A program made the translations under genes and the position numbers. From Clostridium sp. (GTDB lineage: Bacteria > Bacillota > Clostridia > Lachnospirales > Lachnospiraceae): DNA of 55,773 bases. Position 1 is the first letter of the stretch. Each line of letters opens with the position of its first letter. The notes beneath the pieces are model-generated. The model was not told the origin of the DNA and did not search any database. It saw only the letters and a program-made list of their open reading frames with translations. Of the stretch, positions 8,826-17,196 are shown in pieces. The stretch lies in contig JAMPFS010000016.1 in assembly GCA_023664325.1 (NCBI GenBank), positions 1 through 55,773 on the forward strand, in the 5' to 3' direction.

Positions 8826-9953
8826 ATGGTTAGACAGGTAGATACGCCATGTTATGTGGTAGATGAGCGTAAATTAATAAACAATCTTGAAATATTGCAG
8901 GATGTGGAGCGAAAAAGCGGCTGCCGTATCCTGCTGGCTCAAAAAGCATTTTCCATGTACTGCCTATACCCGCTGATTGGGAAATATTTAAGCGGAACCA
9001 CCGCCAGCGGTCTTTACGAGGCACGTCTTGGAAAAGAGGAAATGGGAAAGGAAAACCATGTATTTGCCCCGGCATACAAGGAAGAACATATGAGGGAGTT
9101 GGCTGCTATTTGCGACCATATTATCTTTAATTCTGTGGCACAGTATGAGAGATTTAAGGAGATGTGCCAAAATTCCAGTATAGGGCTTAGGGTGAATCCA
9201 ATGTGTTCTACCCAGGAAGGGCATGCCATTTATGATCCATGCGCTTCCGGTTCCAGACTTGGTGTCACGAAAAAACAAATGCCGGATTTTCTGTGTTGGG
9301 GAGCCGGAGGAATTGAAGGACTGCATTTTCACACGCTTTGTGAACAGAATTGTGACGATTTGATTACCACCTTTCAGGCAGTGGAAGAGCAGTTTGGGGA
9401 AATTCTTCATCGTGTAAAATGGCTGAATATGGGCGGTGGGCATCATATTACGAGGAAAGATTATGACAGAGAAGCCTTAATCCGGCTGATTCGGCATATC
9501 CGGGACAAATATGATGTCACAGTCTATTTGGAACCTGGGGAGGCAATTGCCTTAGATGCGGGATATCTGGTGACAGAGGTCATGGATATTGTTCACAATG
9601 ATATAGACATTCTGGTATTAGATGCCTCGGCAGCCTGCCATATGCCGGATGTGTTGGAAATGCCGTACCGTCCGCCTCTTTGTGGGGGATTTGGGCCGGG
9701 GGAAAAGCCGTATACATATCGGTTGTCATCCCTGTCCTGTTTAGCCGGGGATGTCATTGGCGATTACAGTTTTGAAAAACCATGTCAAATTGGAGACCGT
9801 CTCGTTTTTGAAGATATGGCAATTTATTCGATGGTGAAAAATAATACCTTTAATGGAATACCGCTTCCGGATATCTGCCTGCTCAAAGAAGATGGACAGG
9901 TTGAGGTTATTAAAAAGTTTTCCTATAAGGATTTCAAGGAAAGGCTTTCTTGA
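8826..9953 (+). CDS. nspC: Carboxynorspermidine/carboxyspermidine decarboxylase
   Basis: This 375-residue alanine-racemase-fold PLP enzyme starts with DTPCYVVDERKL and has the likely PLP lysine in LLAQKAFSMY. Further family stretches are LHFHTLCEQ, LNMGGGHHIT, YLEPGEA and CGGFGPGE. It should remove the carboxyl group from carboxyspermidine to give spermidine, completing the route begun by the preceding dehydrogenase. I chose the ATG at 8826 because GGAG lies 6 bases upstream; the TTG at 8814 is also in frame but only 3 bases from AGGAG. The gap to the dehydrogenase gene is 25 bases, so translation is probably coupled within one operon. Confidence 0.9.
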   Translation: MVRQVDTPCYVVDERKLINNLEILQDVERKSGCRILLAQKAFSMYCLYPLIGKYLSGTTASGLYEARLGKEEMGKENHVFAPAYKEEHMRELAAICDHIIFNSVAQYERFKEMCQNSSIGLRVNPMCSTQEGHAIYDPCASGSRLGVTKKQMPDFLCWGAGGIEGLHFHTLCEQNCDDLITTFQAVEEQFGEILHRVKWLNMGGGHHITRKDYDREALIRLIRHIRDKYDVTVYLEPGEAIALDAGYLVTEVMDIVHNDIDILVLDASAACHMPDVLEMPYRPPLCGGFGPGEKPYTYRLSSLSCLAGDVIGDYSFEKPCQIGDRLVFEDMAIYSMVKNNTFNGIPLPDICLLKEDGQVEVIKKFSYKDFKERLS

Positions 9954-10059
9954 ATGTAATTACCTGCGAAATTGCGTGTTCAAAATCGGAAGTTTTACAC
10001 ATGTCTGTGGACAACACGATAGGGCAGGAAAAGAATTTTAAGGGAAGGCAGGGAAGAAT

Positions 10060-11241
10060 ATGAGAAACAAGGATAAAGGCATCAGGCATGCTGTAAGGGA
10101 GGAAGGCGCGCAGGACGAGGATCCTCTGGAAAGAATGCCGAAAGAGGATGGGTTTTACATGCCGGGCGAATTTGAGAGGCATGAAGGGTGCATTATGATA
10201 TGGCCGGAACGTCCGGGATCATGGCCGTATGGCGCAGTGGCAGGACAAAAGGCATTTGCAGACGTAATTCGTGCGATTGCGAGAAGTGAGAGGGTGTATT
10301 TAGCCGTTAGCAAAGCTGCCAGCGCAAAGGCAAGAAGTGTATTACAGGATGTTGCTAATGTAGAGATTTTTGCGGCAGAGACAGATGATGCATGGGCAAG
10401 GGATATTGCTCCTACTTTTTTGGTCGATATGAAGGGAAGACGGAGATGTGTGAACTGGGAGTTTAATGCATGGGGCGGCACATATAATGGTTTATATGCT
10501 TCGTGGGATAAGGATAATGCCTTCGCAAAGTTTTTTGCAAAGTGGTATGGCTGTGGCTGCTATGATGCGGCGCCATTTGTATTGGAGGGCGGTTCGATTC
10601 ATTCGGATGGTGAGGGAACGGTTCTTGTGACAGAGGCATGTCTGCGAAGTCCCGGGAGAAATCCCGGGCTTGGCAAGGAGGAAATTGAGAAAAGGCTTTG
10701 CAGTTATCTTGGCGCACAGAAGGTAATCTGGCTTCCGCACGGTATCTATGGGGATGAGACAGACGAACATGTGGATAATATATGCGCATTCATACGTCCG
10801 GGAGAGGTGGTACTGGCATGGACGGATGAGGAAGAAGATCCCCAGTATGCATATTCGGTGGCAGACCTTGCGGTGTTAGAGCAGGCAGTGGACGCAAAAG
10901 GGCGCAGGCTTACGGTTCATAAGCTGCCGATTCCGGAGCATCCGGTATGGATTCGGGAAGAGGATTTAAAGGGGTATACCTTTGAGGAGGGAGAGGATCG
11001 AAGAGAGATTGGGGAACGTCTTGCCGCTTCCTATGTCAATTTCTATTTTTCAAATGGTTCCGTTATTATGCCTGCCTTTGGCGGTGATAATGTGGACAGT
11101 GACTTGAGGGCGGCATTTATCCTGCGGGAACTTTGCCCGGAACGGGAAATTATTCAGATTCCGGCAAGGGATATTTTGGTCGGTGGAGGTAATATTCATT
11201 GTATTACACAGCAGATTCCGGCAGAGGGAGAAGGAGAATAA
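10060..11241 (+). CDS. aguA: Agmatine deiminase
   Basis: This 393-residue member of the guanidino-group-modifying (PAD-like) enzymes hydrolyses agmatine to N-carbamoylputrescine and ammonia. Visible landmarks are MIWPERPGSWPYGA, the acidic segment TDDAWARDIAPTF, VLEGGSIHSDGEGT, and the catalytic cysteine C381 in GGGNIHCITQQ. Histidine H235-region GIYGDETDEHVDN supplies the second catalytic group. The first 30 residues are a charged extension before GFYMPGEFERHEG. Its stop is one base from the aguB start, so the two are surely co-translated. A gap of 106 bases separates it from nspC, where a separate weak promoter could exist. Confidence 0.93.
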   Translation: MRNKDKGIRHAVREEGAQDEDPLERMPKEDGFYMPGEFERHEGCIMIWPERPGSWPYGAVAGQKAFADVIRAIARSERVYLAVSKAASAKARSVLQDVANVEIFAAETDDAWARDIAPTFLVDMKGRRRCVNWEFNAWGGTYNGLYASWDKDNAFAKFFAKWYGCGCYDAAPFVLEGGSIHSDGEGTVLVTEACLRSPGRNPGLGKEEIEKRLCSYLGAQKVIWLPHGIYGDETDEHVDNICAFIRPGEVVLAWTDEEEDPQYAYSVADLAVLEQAVDAKGRRLTVHKLPIPEHPVWIREEDLKGYTFEEGEDRREIGERLAASYVNFYFSNGSVIMPAFGGDNVDSDLRAAFILRELCPEREIIQIPARDILVGGGNIHCITQQIPAEGEGE

Positions 11242-11242
11242 T

Positions 11243-12118
11243 ATGAGACAGGTAACGGTGGCTGCCATTCAGATGCAGTGTGGAAGCGATATAAATGTGA
11301 ATATAAAAAGAGCAGAGCAGCGGATACGAAAGGCAGCCGAAAAGGGCGCAGATATTGTTTTGCTGCCGGAACTTTTTGAACGGGAATATTTTTGCCAGCA
11401 AAGGCAGTATGAATTTTATGAATATGCATATCCGGTGGATTCCCACCCTGCTGTCAGGATGGGAATCCGTTTGGCAAAAGAGCTTTCTGTGGTGCTTCCG
11501 GTGAGCTTTTTTGAGCGGGATGGCAATGTGTTCTATAATTCTCTCGCCTGTATTGATGCAGATGGAAAAGTGCTTGGCGTGTATCGGAAGACACATATTC
11601 CGGACGATCATTTTTATCAGGAAAAATTCTATTTCACACCGGGAAATACGGGATTTAAGGTATTTAAGACCCGCTATGCGGATATCGGGGTCGGCATCTG
11701 CTGGGATCAGTGGTTCCCGGAGACTGCGCGCTGCCTGGCGCTAAAAGGGGCGGAACTTTTATTTTATCCAACAGCAATTGGTTCGGAACCGGTACTTTTA
11801 TGTGACAGTATGCCGCATTGGAAAAGATGCATGCAGGGACATGCAGCGGCGAATCTGATACCGGTTATTGCAGCCAACCGCATCGGAACGGAAGAAGTGA
11901 AACCATGTGAAGAAAATGCGGGGCAGAGTTCCTCCCTAAGCTTTTACGGTTCTTCTTTTATGACGGATGAGACGGGTGAGCTGGTTGAGGAAGCTTCACG
12001 GGATATGGAGGATATCTTAATACACAGCTATGATTTGGAAGTTATTGCGAAGAATCGGATATCCTGGGGATTGTTTCGTGACAGGCGTCCGGAAATGTAT
12101 CAAATGATTACAGAGTGA
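11243..12118 (+). CDS. aguB: N-carbamoylputrescine amidase
   Basis: This 291-residue nitrilase-superfamily hydrolase converts N-carbamoylputrescine to putrescine, CO2 and ammonia. The Glu-Lys-Cys triad is E43 (LLPELFE), K116 (YRKTHIPD) and C153 (GICWDQWFPE). The sequence HWKRCMQGHAAAN and the end FRDRRPEMY are typical of AguB. The ATG at 11243 is chosen because AAGGAG lies 6 bases upstream and only one base separates it from aguA. It is the last gene of the polyamine cluster. A strong promoter for the next gene follows at 12158. Confidence 0.93.
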   Translation: MRQVTVAAIQMQCGSDINVNIKRAEQRIRKAAEKGADIVLLPELFEREYFCQQRQYEFYEYAYPVDSHPAVRMGIRLAKELSVVLPVSFFERDGNVFYNSLACIDADGKVLGVYRKTHIPDDHFYQEKFYFTPGNTGFKVFKTRYADIGVGICWDQWFPETARCLALKGAELLFYPTAIGSEPVLLCDSMPHWKRCMQGHAAANLIPVIAANRIGTEEVKPCEENAGQSSSLSFYGSSFMTDETGELVEEASRDMEDILIHSYDLEVIAKNRISWGLFRDRRPEMYQMITE

Positions 12119-12157
12119 TTTTATATGAAATCTTACAACATATCCCTGTAAAGGCTA

Positions 12158-12186
12158 TTGACAATACAGACAAACAAATTTATAGT
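12158..12186 (+). promoter_or_regulatory. Sigma-A type promoter of the first MATE gene
   Basis: TTGACA (12158-12163) and TATAGT (12181-12186) are exactly 17 bases apart. A palindrome AAACGTTT begins just downstream, close to the predicted start of transcription, and could be an operator. The MATE gene starts at 12234. Confidence 0.75.
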
Positions 12187-12233
12187 ATTAAACGTTTGAA
12201 CAGGCAAATTGATAAACAGTTAGGAGTACAAAA

Positions 12234-13586
12234 ATGAAAGATAAAACAACAGAGATATTTCAAAATGCATCCGTTCCGAGGGCTGTATTGTTTAATGTCA
12301 TACCCTCCATTGTCAGTATGATTATGGTATTGATTTATAATCTGGCGGACACTTTTTTTATCGGGCAGACGAATAATGCCTACATGGTGGCGGCAGTATC
12401 ACTGGCAACACCGGTATTTCTTCTTTTTATGGCAGTAGGTATGTTGTTTGGTATTGGTGGAACCTCATTGATTTCCAGGATGCTCGGTCAGGGCGAGCGG
12501 AAAAAGGCAAAGAATACCTCTTCCTTTTGTTTTTGGAGCGGGCTGGTTATCGGTGCGGTCTCGATGGTTTTGATTTGGATTTTTGTAGATTCAGTATGCA
12601 GTGCGGTGGGAGCCAGTGCGGATACAATGGAATACACCAGACAGTATCTCGCAATTGTAGCATGTGGAATCCCTTTTCTGATTGTCAGCAACAGTTTCAG
12701 TAATATTATCCGTGCCGAGGGAAATGCGCAAAAGGCCATGATCGGAATGATTGTGGGCAATCTTGTCAATATTATTTTGGATCCGGTGTTTATCCTTGCC
12801 TGTGGCTGGGATGTAAAAGGGGCTGCCGTTGCAACTGTGATTGGAAATGTATGCTCCAGTGGTTTTTATCTGGCGCATCTGCTATCAAAGAAGTCTATTT
12901 TGTCGATTAAACTTAAGGATTACCGGGTGCGCGGGCGGATTGCCATCGGTGTATTTTCGATTGGCATTCCGGCATCTTTGAACAATATTTTAATGAGCGT
13001 ATCCAATATTGTGATTAACAATATGATGACGAAGCACGGGGATATGGCTGTGGCAGGTCTTGGCGTGGCCATGAAGGTCAATATGATTGTCGTCATGCTC
13101 CTGATTGGTCTTGGCACGGGAGTTCAGCCGCTTTTGGGCTATTGCTTTGGTGCGAAGAACAAGCAGCGTTATATGGCGGTGCTGCGGTTTTCCCTGGCAC
13201 TTGCATTTTGCTTAAGCCTGGTGATGACCGTGGCATGCTATTGCGGGGCAGGACCTTTGGTCCGCGCCTTTTTGGAGGATGAACAGGCTTATACCTATGG
13301 GCTTGCTTTTGCGAGGATTTATATTTATTCCGGGCCGATTCTCGGGCTGCTGTTTGTGTTTGTTAATGCGATTCAGTCTACGGGCGCGGCGGTGCCGGCT
13401 CTGATTTTGTCTGTCAGCAGGCAGGGGATTTTGTTTCTGCCGATTCTGCTTACCATGAATGCGGTGTTTAACACGCCGGAAACGCTTGCCATTGCACAGC
13501 CGGTCACGGACTACCTTTCAACGGTTGTGGCGGCGGTGCTGTTTTATGTGACATATCGGAAGTATATTAAGCAGTTTCAAAAATAA
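12234..13586 (+). CDS. MATE family efflux transporter
   Basis: This 450-residue, roughly 12-span membrane protein is of the MATE (NorM/DinF) type. It has the usual early stretch LIYNLADTFFIGQ, the internal duplication (FNVIPSIVSMIMVLIYNLAD versus the second half beginning IPASLNNILMSVSNIVINNM), and GLGTGVQPLLGYCFGAKN. It is expected to export cationic compounds in exchange for Na+ or H+. AGGAG lies 7 bases before the ATG and a good promoter is at 12158. The substrate is unknown; the neighbouring polyamine genes make a polyamine or guanidino compound thinkable, but nothing in the sequence shows it. Confidence 0.88.
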   Translation: MKDKTTEIFQNASVPRAVLFNVIPSIVSMIMVLIYNLADTFFIGQTNNAYMVAAVSLATPVFLLFMAVGMLFGIGGTSLISRMLGQGERKKAKNTSSFCFWSGLVIGAVSMVLIWIFVDSVCSAVGASADTMEYTRQYLAIVACGIPFLIVSNSFSNIIRAEGNAQKAMIGMIVGNLVNIILDPVFILACGWDVKGAAVATVIGNVCSSGFYLAHLLSKKSILSIKLKDYRVRGRIAIGVFSIGIPASLNNILMSVSNIVINNMMTKHGDMAVAGLGVAMKVNMIVVMLLIGLGTGVQPLLGYCFGAKNKQRYMAVLRFSLALAFCLSLVMTVACYCGAGPLVRAFLEDEQAYTYGLAFARIYIYSGPILGLLFVFVNAIQSTGAAVPALILSVSRQGILFLPILLTMNAVFNTPETLAIAQPVTDYLSTVVAAVLFYVTYRKYIKQFQK

Positions 13587-13607
13587 ATGAAAAAGGATGG
13601 AAGGAAT

Positions 13608-14111
13608 ATGGAGTTATGGGATATCTATGATAAGCATAAGCAGCGAACCGGGCGCACTATGAAACGAAATGACTGGTGCTTAAAGGATGATGAGTACCAT
13701 TTGACAGTGCTTGGCATTGTTGCAAGACCGGACAAGAGGTTTTTGATTACCAGGCGTGTTATGACAAAGGCATGGGCGCCGGGCTGGTGGGAGGTATCCG
13801 GTGGTGCAGCGATGGCTGGCGAAGATTCCTTTGATGCGGTAAAGCGTGAAGTGTTAGAGGAGACCGGTCTCGACGTGGCAGGTTTTGAGGGCGGTTATCT
13901 TTTTTCATACAGACGGGAAAACCCGGGTGAAGGGGATAACTATTTTGTGGATGTTTACCGTTTCGTGGGAGATTTTGCAGAGTCGGATTTGCGTTTACAG
14001 GAAGCAGAGACCGATGGGTATATGCTTGCCACCCTGGATGAAATTAAAATGTTTGCCGAGCAGGGAATTTTCCTGCACTACGACAGTATCAAGCAGGCAT
14101 TTGAGTTATAA
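13608..14111 (+). CDS. NUDIX hydrolase
   Basis: This 167-residue protein contains a complete NUDIX box, G-x5-E-x7-REVLEETGL, at about residues 65-87 (GAAMAGE followed by REVLEETGL), which binds Mg2+ at a diphosphate. The first residues MELWDIYDKHKQRTGR and the segment GIVARPDKRFLITRR resemble the isopentenyl-diphosphate isomerase/YfcD-like branch, so the substrate could be a nucleoside diphosphate derivative or another pyrophosphate. I chose the ATG at 13608, with AAGGA 11 bases before it; the ATG at 13587 touches the MATE stop and has no ribosome site. It is co-transcribed with the MATE gene. Confidence 0.85.
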   Translation: MELWDIYDKHKQRTGRTMKRNDWCLKDDEYHLTVLGIVARPDKRFLITRRVMTKAWAPGWWEVSGGAAMAGEDSFDAVKREVLEETGLDVAGFEGGYLFSYRRENPGEGDNYFVDVYRFVGDFAESDLRLQEAETDGYMLATLDEIKMFAEQGIFLHYDSIKQAFEL

Positions 14112-14119
14112 CTCACCTT

Positions 14120-14171
14120 AAATTACTTAATAAACCAACAAATTACTTAAAATAAAATAGAAAATTACCTA
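14120..14171. repeat. Three phased AAATTACTTAA-type direct repeats
   Basis: AAATTACTTAA occurs at 14120-14130 and 14140-14150 and, in the form AAATTACCTA, at 14162-14171. The spacing is 20 and 22 bases, about two DNA turns. It lies in the 374-base gap after the NUDIX gene. It could be an operator array for the GH113 gene; this is inference. Confidence 0.55.
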
Positions 14172-14244
14172 AAAAGAATAGATTTTTTATATTGAGAAGC
14201 CTCATTCTATGCTAATATTCCACTATGCAGTAGGAAGTACATAT

Positions 14245-14453
14245 TAGGCAATTGCGAAACTCTGTTTTTCAAGACATCCGTTGTACAATATAGACAATAT
14301 CAACGCAGGCACGCTTGTGCTGCTTGTCGCTCGCAACAGCGCTAAGCTCGAAAAAACCTCACTAAGCGCTGGCGGCTCCAAAGCACCTGGCTTATGATAT
14401 TGTTTATATTGCACAACTAGATTTTGGGAATCAGGAGTTTTGCAATTGTCTAT
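14245..14453. mobile_element. Miniature inverted-repeat element (copy 1) with flanking direct repeats
   Basis: The left end TAGGCAATTGCGAAACTC (14245-14262) matches the reverse complement of the right end around GAGTTTTGCAATTGTCTA. An inner pair of arms, 14281-14302 and 14395-14416, is also almost perfectly complementary, so the unit can fold into one long hairpin. The 11-base sequence GAAGTACATAT lies directly outside both ends (14234-14244 and 14454-14464), as expected for a target-site duplication. There is no coding capacity. It resembles copy 2 at 55543, including the identical GGCGGCTCCAAAGCACCTG. It sits 32 bases before the GH113 start. Confidence 0.75.
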
Positions 14454-14485
14454 GAAGTACATATTAGAAAGAGGAGGTAATTAGC

Positions 14486-15454
14486 ATGGAAATAAAAGGT
14501 TATACATATGGTTTTATGGGAACAAAGGGGATGTATGAGTCGGAAGAGGGGCATTACAGCCAGGATCGCTTGATGGAGACAGGGATTAACTGGGTGTGCA
14601 TTGCATTCCCGATTTATCAGGATACATTTACTTCAACGGAAATCAAGTTTGATTATCGGAAAGATATTCCGGATTTGGAGATGATGGATACCATCAAACG
14701 CTTTCACGACAGAGGGGTGAAGGTTTGCTTAAAGCCAATGATTAACTGTAATGACGGAATCTGGCGCGCATATATCAATTTTCCGGATGAGACGATGCAG
14801 GAGGAAGATAACTATTGGAAAGCATGGTTTGAGAGTTATCAGTCATATCTGGTACATTATGCAAGAATTGCAGAATACACAGGATGCGAAATGTTTTGTC
14901 TGGGTTGTGAAATGCTGGGAACGGAGCGCAAAGAGGAGTATTGGAGAAAGACAATTGCTGCCGTAAAGACGGTTTATCATGGATCTCTTGTCTATAACAC
15001 GAATCACGGAAAGGAGGAGGTTGCTAATTGGTATGACATGCTGGACTATGTTGGAACCTCTGCTTACTATCCGGTAGAGAGCAAGCCGGGGGCATCTGTG
15101 CAGGAAATGGAAGCGGAGTGGGAGAAGGTAGCAGACCGACTGGAAGGTGTCAGCCAGCGGCTTAATAAAAAAATCCTCTTTATGGAGATTGGATGCCGGA
15201 GCGCATTGGGCTGTGCGCAGATGCCGTGGGATTTTACCCACACAGACTTTGCACATAGTGAAGAAGAACAGGCAAATTTTTACGAGTCCTGCCTTTCTGT
15301 TATGTCAAAACGTGACTGGTTTGCCGGATTCTTCTGGTGGGACTGGAGTACCTATATTTATCATACGGAAGAAGAAGCGCTTAAGGATGATGGATTTAAC
15401 ATATATCTGAAAAAGGCGGAAATGGTTGTAAAGCAGTGGTATGAAAGACTGTAA
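14486..15454 (+). CDS. GH113-type glycoside hydrolase (beta-mannanase-like)
   Basis: This 322-residue TIM-barrel glycosidase has no signal peptide, so it should be cytoplasmic. The likely acid/base is E142 in LGCEMLG and the nucleophile E234 in LFMEIGCRS, the spacing expected of clan GH-A family GH113. Aromatic substrate-binding stretches DYVGTSAYYPV and FWWDWSTY also fit. Family members cleave beta-1,4-mannan oligosaccharides, though other beta-glycans are possible. GAGGAGG lies about 9 bases before the ATG. The gene stands alone, with a miniature element upstream and a terminator hairpin at 15505. An intracellular enzyme of this kind would act on imported oligosaccharides. Confidence 0.8.
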   Translation: MEIKGYTYGFMGTKGMYESEEGHYSQDRLMETGINWVCIAFPIYQDTFTSTEIKFDYRKDIPDLEMMDTIKRFHDRGVKVCLKPMINCNDGIWRAYINFPDETMQEEDNYWKAWFESYQSYLVHYARIAEYTGCEMFCLGCEMLGTERKEEYWRKTIAAVKTVYHGSLVYNTNHGKEEVANWYDMLDYVGTSAYYPVESKPGASVQEMEAEWEKVADRLEGVSQRLNKKILFMEIGCRSALGCAQMPWDFTHTDFAHSEEEQANFYESCLSVMSKRDWFAGFFWWDWSTYIYHTEEEALKDDGFNIYLKKAEMVVKQWYERL

Positions 15455-15504
15455 ATATAGATCGTATATATTTGAAATCCCCGCCTGTTGAAAATTGTGT
15501 TTAT

Positions 15505-15540
15505 AAAAAGCATTTGGAAAACAAAATCCAGATGCTTTTT
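15505..15540 (+). terminator. Rho-independent terminator after GH113
   Basis: AAAAAGCATTTGGA pairs with TCCAGATGCTTTTT (14 positions, one G-U) around a loop of 8 bases, ending in a T run. Confidence 0.8.
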
Positions 15541-15584
15541 GTGTCTAATTATCTGAAAATTCAATCAATTCTTGTGAAAAATAC

Positions 15585-15613
15585 TTGATAAGTCGCAAAG
15601 AAAGCGTTACAAT
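15585..15613 (+). promoter_or_regulatory. Promoter of the HD-GYP regulator
   Basis: TTGATA (15585-15590) and TACAAT (15608-15613) are separated by 17 bases. The regulator starts at 15687. Confidence 0.65.
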
Positions 15614-15686
15614 TTCATCAAATAAGAATATCAAAAACGAGAGGCATGTCGCATTTACAAAAAGAAACAAAGAGGAGAGAAAATTC

Positions 15687-16733
15687 ATGAGAGACACGAT
15701 TTTAATTGTTGATGATGAAGAATTGAACAGGGAACTGCTTCGACAGATATTTGAGGATGACTATAATATTATAATGGCAGAGGATGGGAAGGAAGCGATT
15801 GCCCAGTTCGGAAAACACAAGGAAAGGATTGCTATTATCCTTCTGGATATCGTGATGCCGGTGTTGAGTGGTTATCAGGTGTTGCAGGTACTTCATGCCA
15901 AAGAGGTTTTAGATAAGATTCCGGTCATATTGATTACGGCGCAGGATGATGCACAGACAGAGTTTGCCTGCTATTCGCTGGGGGCAACGGCTATTATCAA
16001 TAAGCCGTTCGTCGCACAGACAGTAAGAAAACGTGTTGTCAGTACGATTGAACTGTATCATAATGTGGAGGAATTAGAATTTACCATTGAAGAACAAAAA
16101 CACCAGTTGGAAACATTTAATGATAGTTTGTTAGATGCAGTCAGCAACATTGTGGAGTTTCGTAATTTAGAGACCGGAGACCATGTAAAACGTGTAAAGG
16201 GACTGACAAGGATTTTAGCGGGGGCATACCGGAAGCTTTATCCGGAAGCGGGGCTTACGAAGGAGAAGATTGATACGATTGTCAGAGCATCCGCGCTTCA
16301 TGATTTGGGTAAGATTTCCATACCGGACAATATTTTGTTAAAGCCGGGAAGACTTACGGATGAGGAACGCCAGGTTATGATGAGCCACACTACAAAGGGC
16401 TGCGAGATTCTAAATATGCTTTCTGATGTACAGGATCAGGAGACCTTTCGGGCATCTTATGAAGTAGTGAGATATCATCATGAGCGTTATGATGGGAAAG
16501 GATATCCGGATGGGCTTGTGGGTGAGGAAATTCCACTATCTGCGCAGCTTGTATCCGTTGCGGATGTATATGATGCATTGGTAAGTGAACGGGTCTATAA
16601 GAAGGCATTTGAGAAAGAAAAAGCATACAATATGATTATCAATGGCGAGTGTGGAGTCTTTTCACCGAAGTTAATGAAATGCTTGGAGTTTGCAAAAGAT
16701 GCCATTGAGACTTTTGCGGATAGCCAGGTGTGA
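15687..16733 (+). CDS. Response regulator with HD-GYP c-di-GMP phosphodiesterase domain
   Basis: This 348-residue protein has an N-terminal receiver domain (LIVDDEE at the start, phospho-acceptor D54 in LLDIVMP, K107 in NKPF) and a C-terminal HD-GYP domain. The metal-binding H205-D206 is in ALHDLGKISIPD and the signature HHERYDGKGYPDGL covers 264-277. HD-GYP enzymes hydrolyse c-di-GMP; here activity would be switched by phosphorylation. GAGGAG precedes the ATG at 15687. No histidine kinase is adjacent, but an Hpt phosphotransfer protein follows after 26 bases, pointing to a multistep relay fed by a distant hybrid kinase. Confidence 0.9.
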   Translation: MRDTILIVDDEELNRELLRQIFEDDYNIIMAEDGKEAIAQFGKHKERIAIILLDIVMPVLSGYQVLQVLHAKEVLDKIPVILITAQDDAQTEFACYSLGATAIINKPFVAQTVRKRVVSTIELYHNVEELEFTIEEQKHQLETFNDSLLDAVSNIVEFRNLETGDHVKRVKGLTRILAGAYRKLYPEAGLTKEKIDTIVRASALHDLGKISIPDNILLKPGRLTDEERQVMMSHTTKGCEILNMLSDVQDQETFRASYEVVRYHHERYDGKGYPDGLVGEEIPLSAQLVSVADVYDALVSERVYKKAFEKEKAYNMIINGECGVFSPKLMKCLEFAKDAIETFADSQV

Positions 16734-16759
16734 ATTATAACATAAAAGAGGAGAATAAA

Positions 16760-17113
16760 ATGGATGATAAAATGATACAGGCATTCAGGGATGCCGGTGT
16801 TGATGTGGATGGAGCAGGTGAACGTTTTATGGGAAATATGGCATTGTTTGAGCGTTTTCTTAAGAAATTTCCTGCGGATCCCCATTTTGATGAATTGGTA
16901 GAGGCATTTGATGCGGGAGATACAGACAAAGCTTTTCAAGCAGCGCATACACTAAAAGGCGTGTGTGGCAATTTATCTCTTACCAGACTGTTTCAGATGA
17001 TATCGGATATAACCGAACATCTGCGTGCAGGCGATATGGATTCGGCAAAAGAGAAACTGCCCGAAACGCAGGAAGAGTATGAGAAGATGATTGCGTTAAT
17101 TGCAAAGTTATAG
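16760..17113 (+). CDS. Hpt domain phosphotransfer protein
   Basis: This 117-residue stand-alone histidine phosphotransfer protein has the phospho-accepting H63 in AFQAAHTLKGVCGNL, the classic Hpt core, within a four-helix bundle. It has no catalytic domain and should shuttle phosphate between a hybrid kinase and a receiver domain, most simply the HD-GYP regulator encoded just upstream. GAGGAG lies 7 bases before the ATG; the in-frame start at 16730 would overlap the previous stop. The partner kinase is not in the window. Confidence 0.88.
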   Translation: MDDKMIQAFRDAGVDVDGAGERFMGNMALFERFLKKFPADPHFDELVEAFDAGDTDKAFQAAHTLKGVCGNLSLTRLFQMISDITEHLRAGDMDSAKEKLPETQEEYEKMIALIAKL

Positions 17114-17134
17114 GCTATAATGTGCATGGAATCT

Positions 17135-17164
17135 AAGGGGTTGTGACAGGTGTTACAGCCCTTT
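17135..17164 (+). terminator. Imperfect hairpin between hpt and the second MATE gene
   Basis: AAGGGGTTGTGAC can pair with GTTACAGCCCTT around an AGGT loop, with small mismatches. It lacks a long T run, so it may be an attenuator rather than a full terminator. Confidence 0.4.
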
Positions 17165-17196
17165 GGCTATGCGAATGGAAAGAGACAGGTAAAAAG

